Of a stretch of DNA of 64,000 nucleotides, positions 12,001-24,000 are shown piece after piece. The position numbers and the translations under genes are program-made. Positions within the stretch are counted from its first letter, which is position 1; each line of letters begins with the position of its first letter. The notes beneath the pieces are model-generated. The model searched no databases. It was not told the origin of the DNA and saw only the letters and a list, made by a program, of their open reading frames with translations. Origin of the DNA: Protea cynaroides (lineage: Eukaryota > Streptophyta > Magnoliopsida > Proteales > Proteaceae); the NCBI GenBank assembly GCA_028583415.1, contig CM053276.1:6478663-6542662 (forward strand), given 5' to 3'.

Positions 12001-15000
12001 GCCCTGAGGAGGCCAACTTTCACTATCTATCTCCCAAGAATTAATGAAGAAACCCATTCTGAAACCGTTTGGACCAGGATCCTTTTGAGAGATTGAATAA
12101 TCTCTGCTTACAAGGGGATGGTAGAAAGGCTAACTTGACACTCAGGAGGAGGGAACTTGTCAAGGAAATTTTAAGGGATGCATGCCATTCACGGAAGCTG
12201 TAGAAGCAATAATGGATCTGAAGTAGCTTTCCACTTCGGCTTTGATGTCACCGGGAATAGAAAGGAGGGAACCATCATTGGAAAACAAGGAGCAAAGAAA
12301 GTTCCTGTTGTGGTGAGCTTTCAAAGAACGGTGAAAGTAACCCGAGTTCCCACCCCCAATTTGAGCCAGGAGATCTAAGCTTTCTGCTTGAGAAAGCATT
12401 CCTCTTTGGGTAATTAAAGTAGCCAACTTAGCCAATAAATATTTCTCTTGTTCCATTAAGGAAGGGTTGTTCATGGCCACTTGAAGACGGTGCTGAACAG
12501 CCTCCAGATGAGAACGACAATCCATGACAGCCTTAGAGATGTTATCAAATGAGTTTTTATTCCAAATTACCAGAGTGTTCTACCTTCTCTGAGTTTCTGA
12601 GCAAAAAGGATAAGAGGGTGATGCCTTTCCTTGATAGGGATCTCCTAAGCCCTTGTTGGTATCAAAATATACTGACAGATAGAAGCCCAATAAAGGAAGA
12701 GGAACTACCAATGGGTAGAAGCTCAGCATCACAATTTTACTCCCTTGGTCCTTACAGCACGAAAGGAGTGAGGGGCTACTGTTGGGATCAAAATATGCCA
12801 ATGGGTAGAAGCTCGGCCTATTGCGAACACTCGGAGACCACAAGCACTCCTTGACTCCGATGTTTGCCGAGGCTGAGGGTTCCTTAGCGGTATGCCTCGT
12901 CCAAAGTCTAAGGCCACTCTGTCGCAGCATTTAATGCCTGATACAAACAGGGGTAATCCGAAGAGGCCCTGATTAATGCCCTGACAACATCTTAAGAGGC
13001 AGACATTAATAGCCCCATACTTTATTAGGTCCTCAGAAGGGTATCGTGCTGTTCAGAGCGTGGAAGCCAGACAAGATGCATCAAGCTGCAGAAATCCCAT
13101 ACTTTATTAGGTCCTCAGAAGGGTAACGTGTCAAGTATCTGCGCACTGGCACACTCATGGATGCCTAACTATATGAAGAGAGTAAAGACAGAAAGTGAGA
13201 CGACCCCTCACTAATCAAAGGTTACTCGTTTATCCCCGGTGTCCCTCCTCGAATGATGGAGAGCTTGATCTCTCCTAAAGAATTTGGCAGAGCAGGGTTT
13301 CCGGCAAGACTATTCTTACATCTCCCACTCACACCCACATTTCTCAGTGAATAACCTTTGAACTGCTACTTGCGGTCTGAAATATAACTTAGGCATTGGA
13401 GTTGCATGGGGTACAGATCCCCGTTCCCCTCTCATGTCTTGTTTGTTCATGTCATCTGCATGTCAATGAGCACCCTGAAGACAATGTGCTGATTCTGGTA
13501 GCTACACCCCTTAAACTGTGGAAAATAAGCCGGCATGATTGGCCCACGTATCAAAATTTTTGAATGGCTTGGGACCAAAAGAGATATGGGGGCTGATGGC
13601 GAGGAGGATCAGGCAATGATCAGACTACAGAGCATTCGAATATGGCCAAAAGAGCTAAAGGAGTTAAGCCAGCTGTCATTAACAAGAGCCCTATCAAGTT
13701 TGCGAGCCATTCTTGAGAATCTGGTCCTCTGTTATTCCAGGTAATTTCATACCAGTCAATTTCAGGTCATCAACTTCAATATCATCAATGCAAGCACAGA
13801 AATCCTCCACAGAAGAAACATAAATACGATCTCCAAATTTTTCACGACCAAAGCGCACAACATTAAAATCACTCAAGATACACCAAGGATTATCACCAAT
13901 GGAAGGAGCTATAAGATGGAGATCTTCCCATAATAATCACTTATCAGCAGAGGAGTTGTGAGCATAAATAGCAGTAAGAAAAACTGAGTTAAGGGTCACC
14001 TTGTCAGTGAAGAAGATGTAAATGAACTGGTCCAACGATTTGACGATCGAGACACTCATCCGAAATTCATCCCACAAGCACCACAAGCGGCCATTAGGAT
14101 ATTGATTGCAGTTGAAAGAAGCATTCCACAAGGGGGCCAGATTCTTGGCAATGGAGGAAGCAGAATGCTCTCACTTTGGTTTCCAGTGGGAAACAAAGGG
14201 AGACTAGGGTCTCTGACTTTTGCTTGTTTGCAAGGGGTGTTAAGGTCACTAAGGTTCCAGCAGAGACCTTTATACATGATGAACAAGAGGGGGAAGAGAG
14301 GGGGAGTAGGCAATTGAGTCAGAGCTCAGAGATTCAGACATCTGTTGAAGAGCGGGGGGAGGACCTTCAGACAGGGGCAGAGGAAGGCTTGCGGGAGCAA
14401 CAAATGGGGAAAGAATAATTTCATGAACAAAAGGGTACAAGATATATACACATCGACGGGAGGAAAAATTCTTCCAAAAGAAAGGAAAAAAAGGGAAAGA
14501 AAAAGAGAGATGAAGAAGAAAGAGAAAAAATGGAATCTACAACCACCAACCTGTTCCCAAATCCAACCTTACAGTAAACAAGAGCAAAAACTCACCCATA
14601 TGAGGATTCGTTGAATTATAAACTCCTACCAAAGTATTTGCACAAGGTGTACATGACAGGAATAGAATCCTCCCAGTCCTTCCATCTTGCCTTTGGCTAG
14701 TATCATTAATCTTTATAATAATGCAACATCAGGATCCTTTTAGTTAAAAATAAAATATTTTAATAGCAACCTGGCATGCCTTTGGCAGAACTGAGACCTC
14801 TCCTTCAAAATGAAGCTGGAGGTTAAGACAAAAAAAATGTTAGAAATGCCAATTGCAGAAAAAACAATAAAGTAATTTCATGGGCAACTAAATTCCATGT
14901 TGAGCTGACAGGGCAGTATCACAACTAATAACCAACATTCTAGAAAGAGTTCTACAAATAATGATATGCCCCAAGATTATTAGTCAATAGATGATTGTAT

Positions 15001-18000
15001 TAGTAAAGATGACGATGATAATATATACCCAAATATTATTATTAGATGATATCCCAGATAATTAGACATTCAGGAGAGAACCAAGTTGTTTTCAGAAAGT
15101 ACCTGTACTCATCACTAACCCCATATGAGAAGATTATATCTTGAAACTCCTCTAACGTGGCCACTGCACATGCGTTCATCAGCTTCAATGCTTGCTTGTC
15201 ATTTGGCTTCTCAAATTCATGGAGATTAGAAAATCTACAAACAAGCAGGAATGGAAACTCAAGGTTCAGGAGTAGAATTTATTAACTAAGAAATTATAAC
15301 TTAAATGCATCACCAATTTTAGTGCATTACAACTTGTAAGCGCCTGAACAGAGGTTAGAACATCATCTTTATTATATAGTTTCAGGTACTTAATTCCTAC
15401 ACATAAATCAATGGACAATATTTAAACTATCTAATTATGCAGGAACATACTATTCTAACAGTTTAAATGCAAGGGGTTGGCACATATTACTTGTCCATAT
15501 CCTATATCACAGTTGAAATATTACTTAGTGATGCAGGAGCAACCCCCAAAAGAATTGTTAAGTTTGCATTCCCTCAGTCATGGACTCATATGTTTATTAT
15601 TGGAAGTGCAGGAATATAAAGGCCACTCGCCAGATAACTAATAACCACTTTTTTAAGGTTAGAGACAACCCCCCACCCAAAAAAAAAAAAAAAAAAATTT
15701 CCTTTGGCTTAGAGATATTTAACCATACTAGGAATTGTTTCAAAAGAGTCTAATTGTTTATGTGTAAGGTTTTAGAATTCTTTCTCTTCAAGTTTCTATC
15801 AATTTTAGGATTCTTCAAACTTCTATCCTTCTCTTATTAAGATTATTTACATAATCTTTTCCTCTAGAGAAAAAGGTTCCTACATGCCCCATTGAAGGAA
15901 ACATTCCCACAAGCCCACTAATTTTTTGCTACGCAAACAAGATTATTTGGCATTTTGACCAACGGATTGAAGGGGAACTCTTTGTAATGGCCACATGTGA
16001 AATTTGGTGGCCTATATAAGCCAAATTCCATGTATGCGGCTTCTTCTTGTCTTTGAATGGTCCCTTTTGTTCAAACATTACTAACATTACTACAAGGAAT
16101 TAACTATTTCCAACAAATTCGAAATCACTACGATGGCAGGTAGAGAAACCAGATTGGTCTAAAACTTAACCTGTGCACTAAGTTCGGGCACAGTTGTCAT
16201 GGTGCCAAGGCTAGCCCCTGCAGTGGGCGGGTGCCATGTCACCGACTCACCTTGGTACCTAGTTGACTAAGTCGTGGACATACAAAGGATGAGGGTTTAG
16301 ATGTTAGATATGAGATTTCTTCCCTATTAGTATAATTTTCAGGGGGGCTTAGATGTAAAATGAAATTTTTTATTTCTTTTACTAATAAATATGAGGAGGC
16401 AATTTATAAAATTAAAGAATTTCTTCATTAAATGTATAAATTAATCAAAAGGAACCCATTTGAAGGAGGCGATCTTCTTCAGGCAGAGGTGGCAGCAGTG
16501 GTTCCAACTTACAACAGCAATGACTGTTGCATTTTGGCAACAGACCAAGCTGCTACAGCTACTTCAAACTTCTTCTTCTCCTCCTCTGGTGGCGGTGGTT
16601 GCAGTGGCAGTGGCTGCAACTCCACAGCTTCTTCTCCTCCTTTTCTCTTCTTATTCTTCCATCCTTTTTTCCTTCGCTCTTTCCCCCTTTCTCCATGGTT
16701 TGGAGAACTAGGAGCCTAAACAATTTCAAGATCAGGCCATAGTGTTTCAGCCTCTAGCCTACGTCCACCTCCTTAATCAAACCATTAAATTCCAACATGT
16801 GGCAATGTTTAGCAGTTATAGTGTGCATGTGATAAGGATTCCTACAATGGGAGTGGAGAAACCCTAGCCCCATGTTTGAGGATTTCTTTTTACAGTCCAA
16901 ACTCAACATTAGTATTGGTACAAGAGGCTTACAAATAAGGCTGTAAACAACTTTGCTTTCAGCGCTGGTTTGATGGATTTAAGCCTTTGACTTATGGTTA
17001 TGACTCGCCTTGCTGAGGTGATTTCTATGCTGTGGTCCCAGGGTTGCAGCCTGGTTCAGTAGATTTCTATTTGCTAGTTCGGATTCCCAGCTATTTTCTT
17101 TGCATGTTATTCTCCATCATTACTACTGTCATTTCTCTTACCCTCTTATTTGTTGTACCTCTTGGAACCACCACAACTAGGATAGGAGGAGAGGAGTAGA
17201 AAGCTCCAGCACCATCAACCCCCCAAGGGGGGAGAGAGAAGTAAGGGGGACGTCTGCACAAGGTCGTTTTGGGTTCTTCAATCATTTGCAGACTTGATCC
17301 CTTCTTCTCTTAGTTCTATGATCTGTATTCCAGTGCTTTTGTCTATGAATTGTACTGGGCTTATAACTCACAGGCATAATTTAGGATCTTTTGATCCCTA
17401 CCTCAATCAATTAACCCTGGGGAAATGCGAGAATGAGTAATAATCTTCCAGGCTTAATAAACTGCAATGTAAGAGCTGTTATGTGAAATAATTGATACTA
17501 ACATTTCCATAGAATTTTTAGGAAATTAAACTATGACAAAAGCATGTTATATCAGAGGGAAGTGGAAATTTAGGGTCGAACCGTATGTAGACCTACTTGT
17601 ACTGTACATGAAAAGATCCAAGTCTAACCGCATCCTAAAGAGCATAATCAATCCCAAGTCCCAATAGATGATCCAAACCTTCTCAATCAGAAAGTTTTCA
17701 AGTGAACCCTATTACTTTCTTGACTGTCCAAGAGAATTTCATAAGATAAATGGTCATCCTCGTATTGCCTATGCAGGACTTATCAATGAGTGAGTCTAAC
17801 ATCTTTGTTTTATGTACTGTTGAGATTTGAGGGAATAATTGGCTTGTCAATATGACATGAGCAGAACTTTATTTATAGATTAATGTATGCAACAATAAGG
17901 AAAGAATACATAAGGAACGAAAGGTAAGGCTGAAGTGTAATACTCAGCTTAACATTCACCCTAGACAATAATACCCTAAAGCATATTTCAACACTCCCCT

Positions 18001-21000
18001 CAAGTTGGGGCATATATGTCATGCATGTCCAACTTGCAAACGATTTACTACTCAAACCCATAGTAAAAATGTCGGCCAACTGGTCACGAGACTGAATAAA
18101 TGGGACACAAATAAGCCCTTGATCCATCTTTTCCTTGATAAAAGGGCAATCAATTTCCACATGTTATATATGGTCATGCTGAACCTGGTTGTGAGCAATA
18201 CTAATAGCTGATTTACTGTCACAATAAAGCATCATAGGTTTTTGAATAGGAACTGTGAGATCTGTGAGAAAACTCTTCAACTAAATTAATTCACAAATAC
18301 CATGGGCCACATGGCACGAATTCAGCCTTGGCACTAGATCAAGAAACGACAGCCTATTTCTTGCTCTTCCAGGTAACCATATTACCACCAATAAATGTCA
18401 CATACCCGTAGGTCGACCGCCTATCATCAAGGAATCGGGCCCAGTCAGCATCCTCAACCTTTAGTGACCATGCGGAGCAAATAGCACACCCTTTCCTAGC
18501 GCAGCTTTCAAGTAGAGCAGAAACCGAAAATCAGCAGCCAAATGAGTAGATTAAGGGTCATGCATATACTGGTTAAAAAACCCTTGCATAAACAATATCC
18601 AAACGAGTATGAGAAAGATAAATCAATTTCCCAACCAATCGCTGATATCGTAACTTATCAACAGGGTCACCATCCTTGCTTTGAAGGTGAGAATTGGCCT
18701 CAACATGATTATCTATAGTTTTACATCAGAGCATACCCGTCTTAGAAAGCAAATCAAGATTATACTTTGGTTGAGAGCAAAAAATACCACTTTGTAGACC
18801 GAGTAACATCGATGCCCAAAAAATAGCTTAGTTTCCCAAGATCCTTGATCTCAAATTCCTTGCCAAGATAGATCTTGAGGCGAGATATTTCTTCAAAGTC
18901 ACTACCCGTAACAATTATATCATCAACATAGATGATAAGTATAGTTAGCATACCATTGGAAAGCTTGATGAATAGCGTATGATCAGCACTACTTTATTTA
19001 TATCCTGCAATTATCATGGCTTTACGAAAATAGCCAAACCATGCACGAGGAGATTGTTTGAAACCGTACAAAGCCTTTTTTGATTTACAAACCTTCCCTT
19101 GAGTCTTCAGACAGGAAAAGCCAGGAGGGATCTCCATGTACACTTATTCCTCTAATTCTCCATGACGAAATGCATTTTTTTACATCGAGTTGTTGTAGCT
19201 CCCATCCTAGGTTGATAGCAAATGAAAGAAGAACCTGAACAATATTCATTTTTGCTACGGGTGTAAACATCTCTTGGTAATCAATTGGACTGTTCTTGAT
19301 GAAGCATCACGCAACCAACCAAGCTTTGTAATGTTCCACAGTGCCATCAGCATGCTGCTTAACAGTGAAGACCCACTTACAGTTAACGGTAATCTCATTT
19401 AGAGGAAGAGACACCACCACCCATGTCTCATTTTTCCGGATTGCATTTCATCTCTTCGATCATAACCTCTTTACATCTTGGCTCTGTGAAGGCCTCTTGC
19501 CAAGTCTAAGGAGTAGACATAGAATCCAAGGAAGACACAAAACGTAATAGGAAGTGTTACGGTTGGAAATCGCCCGCCGGTCTGCGATTCGAGCAACCTG
19601 CAATCACAGAGATGAGACAACGGAGTTGGGCGACTAAGCCCCGGGTACACTCTGATGCCTAAGTCAGATTCCCAATGTAAACAGTCAGGAGATAGCATCT
19701 TGCTATCGATGCTATCTCCAGTTTAGAAAAAGGGGGGAACGATGAGAGAGTGTGAGCGTACGAGAATGAGTGGTGAGATTGTTAGATGATTTACCTTGAG
19801 GGATCGTCCTCTACTTATAGAGATTGGGAAGAAGCATGGAGGCACCAGGACTCAGGGAAGTAGATCGCCAATAGGACTGCCAAGTGTCGCTCTGAGGGAC
19901 ACCCAGGTCATAGACTCCGAGTAGGAGTGGGAGACTGTAACCAAAGAAGCTAAGTCGGTCAGCAATAAGAGTGACACGCGTCACCACACAGATAGCCGTA
20001 TGACCGTGATGATCGGCATCGTGTCGTGCTAGGAGAAGGACTCCTCTGACGTGACATAGTTGCCTCAGGACTCTGACCTCCGACCAAGAATCGTAACCAA
20101 ATAGGTTTATACCTCCGACCAGCACCGTGACCTAACAGGACTGCGACTCCGGGCGGTATAAGCCGAGTGCAATACATCATTCGTGGTCGGTTTCGAAGAT
20201 AAAGGTTGTCATGTGTAAGATTTTAAGTGGATGATGTTTTTCCCACATAACAAATGCCCCTTGCGCTGTAGGATTCACTGAATTTCGATAATGCAAATAT
20301 ACCGAACAAAAATATCATGATCCGCTCGGATACTTCGGAAGTATGATCGATCGCAACTGTTGGTCATACCAACGTCCTCCGAGAATTCCCCATCACGACC
20401 GGAACTCCCATGTGGGTGGATGGCAGTTGTCGCCAACTATTCCCACGACCAGACGGTGCGCGGAATCCGAGGCGTCAGACACGCGAACCATTGCTCTGCT
20501 CGACCGTTGATCTTTAAGCGATCCAAACCGCCACACCCATCCGACGACCACGAACCAATCTGCGCACCTCGGGACAAAGCGCCATAAATAACCGTTACGA
20601 TCACGAACGATCAGCTCCATTGGACGGTGGAGATCGAATCCGATTGTCTCGAGAACCGGCGCCATAATTATCCTCAGAGTCATCATTGCGGCTGACGTCA
20701 GCCTGTCACGTCGCGCCCGGCGCGGCAGACGTTAAGCCACTACTGTTCCGCCACGTGTTTGGAATTCGAAAAGTTGAATTTCAAACTCGGCGCCTATAAA
20801 TATGCTCCAAACATTTTCATTCGACCATTTGGACGAGCTGAGATCGGAGTCTTCTTTGTGTGGTCGGAGCATCCGAGTGTCCAAGTCTTCGTGGGTCTTC
20901 TTCGCTCCTTTTCAAATCAATAAGTTTCCCTTTTCTTGTCCTTCCTTCCCTTGTCTTTTTCGTTTTCTTTTCCTTTTCATGCTTGCTAGTTCCGTTTCGT

Positions 21001-24000
21001 CCAATAGTGTCAAACTTCTAGGAAGAGTGAGAGAGAGTGAACCTATGGCCCAGTACCGGACCTCTTCTTCGGAGAGGTCGTCCGACTCGATGGATGAGTT
21101 TTCAGTCGCCCCCGAGCCTCCCAGTAGGAAGAGGAGAACTCGAGACTCCGTCAGTCTGGAGTTTGGGTCGGAGACCACCGAGTCGGAAGACTCTGGTGGG
21201 AGGGCCAGTGCCCGCAAATCTCCGGAAGTTGTCTCTTCGGCTTCCGGTCCGGCATCTGAAGAGGAACTTGAGCAAGGTTCCTCTGACGCCGCCGAGCGTA
21301 GTCGCCCAGCTGGCACTTCTGCTCGGAGGGCTCCTCGCCAGAGGAGTGGCCGTCCAGAGATTCCACCTGTTGATAAACTCCCCGCGTGGAGGGTGCCGAG
21401 CAAGGTCGTGTCTGATACGGCCTTGACTCAAATCCGTAGGGCTTATCAGTTAGAGGAGCTGATGACCGACGTCTTGGTCCGACTCCCATCGTCTGAGGAG
21501 AGGGCTTGCAGCCTAAACCTCTCGGAGATTTGCGTGTACGAACACGCTCTGAAGTCCGGCCTTCGTTTCCCCCTTCAACCCCTCGTAATCGATATCCTGA
21601 AGGTGTATCGCATCGCCCCATACCAATTAACTCCGAACGGGTGGCAGTGTATTTACGCCTTCATCATGTTCGTCCTCCGACTGGGAGAAACTCCGACCGT
21701 GAACCTGTTCCGGTCTCTTTTCCAGTTCTCTAGCCTGACCGAGACCCGCTCCATGAGTGGGTGGTATTACTTTAGCCAGAGGAACGCGAAGAAGCTTCCG
21801 ACGATATCTCAGAAACCCTCTTCCATCCACGGGTGGAAAGAGAACTTCTTCGTGGGCCCTCCGGCGGGTGGCCCTGCTTTGCCTCTGTCCAATGCGTGGC
21901 TGGTGGTCGACGTGACAGGGTTCAACAAGGTCCCTTTCTTGACCACGGAGGAGAGGCGGACCTATTGCAAGGTACTGGAAGGCCAGACCGTTCGGTACGC
22001 CGACCTGGCGGATGGCCCAGCACGGCTTGCTAGGTAAGTCTTATCTCTAACTGTTGGACTCCGATCGGCTATTTTACCATCAAAACTGACCGTTTGCTTG
22101 GTTTTTTTTGTTGCAGTGAACTTCTCCAACGATCAGCTGGTTGCCCGGATCCTGCGCAAGCGGGCCACCGAAGCCGGAAAGCAAACCGATCGGAGAGACG
22201 ATCAAGCCGCCGGGGCCACCCCACGGACGCAGGCGACGGCAGACGACCCCAAGGGCAAGAGGCCCATGGTTGAGGATCCACCAAAGAAGAAGATCCGGTC
22301 GGCCCAAGAACTACCGACTGATATCTACAAGTCAAGGTCGACCGTAAGGGTTGGTCGGCCTGAGGAGGATAAAAAGGGGGCTGCGACGAAGGAAGTCCAA
22401 CCCCTACGGGCGATTAAAGTGGTTGATTTGACCGAAGCCGTCGACCTGAAGGCGCAAGGGGAGTTTGTTCCCCCGATGAAGGGCTGCTCTGAGAAGAAGA
22501 TGGGGGCGGCGATGTTCGCTCCACAGCTCGGCCTGAAGGACACCGACTCGGTGTTCAAAAGCACGAGGGTGGCCAGGATCATGCTGACTGATAACCGCCT
22601 CCCGGAGGACATGGCCTTCACCTCCTCTCTAGAGATGACCGACCTGCTGAAGAGGATCTTCCTCGCCAGCACCCAGGTATGATGGTCAGCCCTTCTTTCT
22701 TCCAAACTTACTTTTACTGATATTTTGACTAACTGTTACATTCTTCTGGTATGCAAGGTAGCAACTTCGTGGCCGAGCTTTGTCAGAAGGCTGCGACCTT
22801 GGTGGTGGACCTGGAAGAGAAGACTGAGCTGGAGTCTTCACTGCGGGCGGCTCTAAAGGCGTCCAAGGACAAGCTGATTGAGAAGACCTCCGAGGCTGAA
22901 GGTCTTGCTTTGGAGAAGTCCGGAGGTCGGACTTCTTTGGACAAAGCTGAGGACGCCCTTTTGGAGGAACATCGAAGGGTGCACCAGGCCGAGGAGAGAC
23001 TGCGGGCAGCCGATGATGCCAAGCGGAAGGCCGAAGACGACGCCAGGCTAGCCAAGGAGGCGTTGGCTAAGGCGGAGGAGTTCCAGGAATAGATCCGAGA
23101 CCAGGCCGTGGCTGACTACCGGTCGTCTTTTCAATATGCCGACGACTTGGAGGAGGCCGCCAGCGGGTTCTTCCAAAAAGGAGCTGTCTACCTGAAGGAG
23201 CAGCTCGCTGGGAAAGGCGTGGTCTTCGACTGCTCGGACTTTCCGATCTTGGCCGAGGAGGAGGTGGTGGAGCCGACCGCGCGTATGGAAGCCGATGGTG
23301 TGCAGGAGGACGACTTGTCTGCCTACGAAGTTCCCCAGACGCCGATCATCGAGCTTCCGGACGTGCAGCTGCCGAGCGACATCCTTACTGATCCCGCTGC
23401 CAAGGATGGGCCTGCCTGAGAGGATCTTCGGCTTGCTTGGGCTTCCTTGTATATTTTTTTTGTTTGCCCCTTTGTGGGCTTTGTACTGCTGCCCCTTGTG
23501 GGCTTTTATTAATAAAATTCATTTTTTCTAATTTTCTTTGGTGCTGTCACTTTTATTCCTTTTGTGTTGTTCGTCTTCGGTGTTGAGTGTTTGTTGTGTT
23601 TGTTGAATTGCCCCTAACCCGAAAGTGTTGTCGGTTGCTGGCTGAGCAGGCCGAGAACACTTAAGTCTTTACTAAAATGACTAAGGCATGGGAAGATTGA
23701 GGACGTTCCTCTGAGTAGCCGAGTGCGTGCATGCTATCGTGTCTGCGGGCAGAGTCACCCTGTATCCTCACGCTACTCATACCCGCTCGTCGGTATGAGT
23801 AGGTGGTGTCATGTATGATCTGCATGCTACCCTTACCTACTTGTGGGTACGGATAGGCAGAATGATTGAGCACCTGCGTGCTGCTCATACCTGCTTGTGG
23901 GTGTGAGCAGGCAGTGTCAATTGTGATCTGCATGCTACCCTTACCTGCTTGTGGGTATGGGTAGCCAGAATGGGTGATCGTCTGCGGGCTACTCATACCT

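Larger units (their letters stand above)
8900..14290 (-). mobile_element. Decayed L1-clade LINE inside a THG1 intron
   Basis: Minus-strand coding remnants appear in LINE ORF2 order: AP endonuclease (about 14,270-13,650), reverse transcriptase (about 12,600-11,462 and 10,530-9,980) and zinc-binding C-terminus (about 9,870-9,060). It is interrupted by a Gypsy-type 3' end/LTR (about 12,612-13,506) and by a hAT element (10,539-11,453). Stops and frameshifts are frequent. No ORF1 and no TSD were found, and the ends are approximate. The element is transcribed in the same sense as THG1. Confidence 0.8.

Noticed and set aside
16432..16742. Overlapping plus-strand open frames of 71-95 codons
   Set aside because: They derive from a CTT/CTC and GGTGG-rich tract, three frames are open at once, and none has a recognisable motif.
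20912..21830. Several long frames antisense to or shifted from the Tat extra gene
   Set aside because: GC-rich codon bias of the real plus-strand frame opens the other frames; none shows family motifs.
23661..23996. Minus-strand frame with an 18-residue repeat
   Set aside because: It is produced by the 54-bp tandem array in the Tat spacer (54 = 3 x 18), in a region that is untranslated in this lineage.
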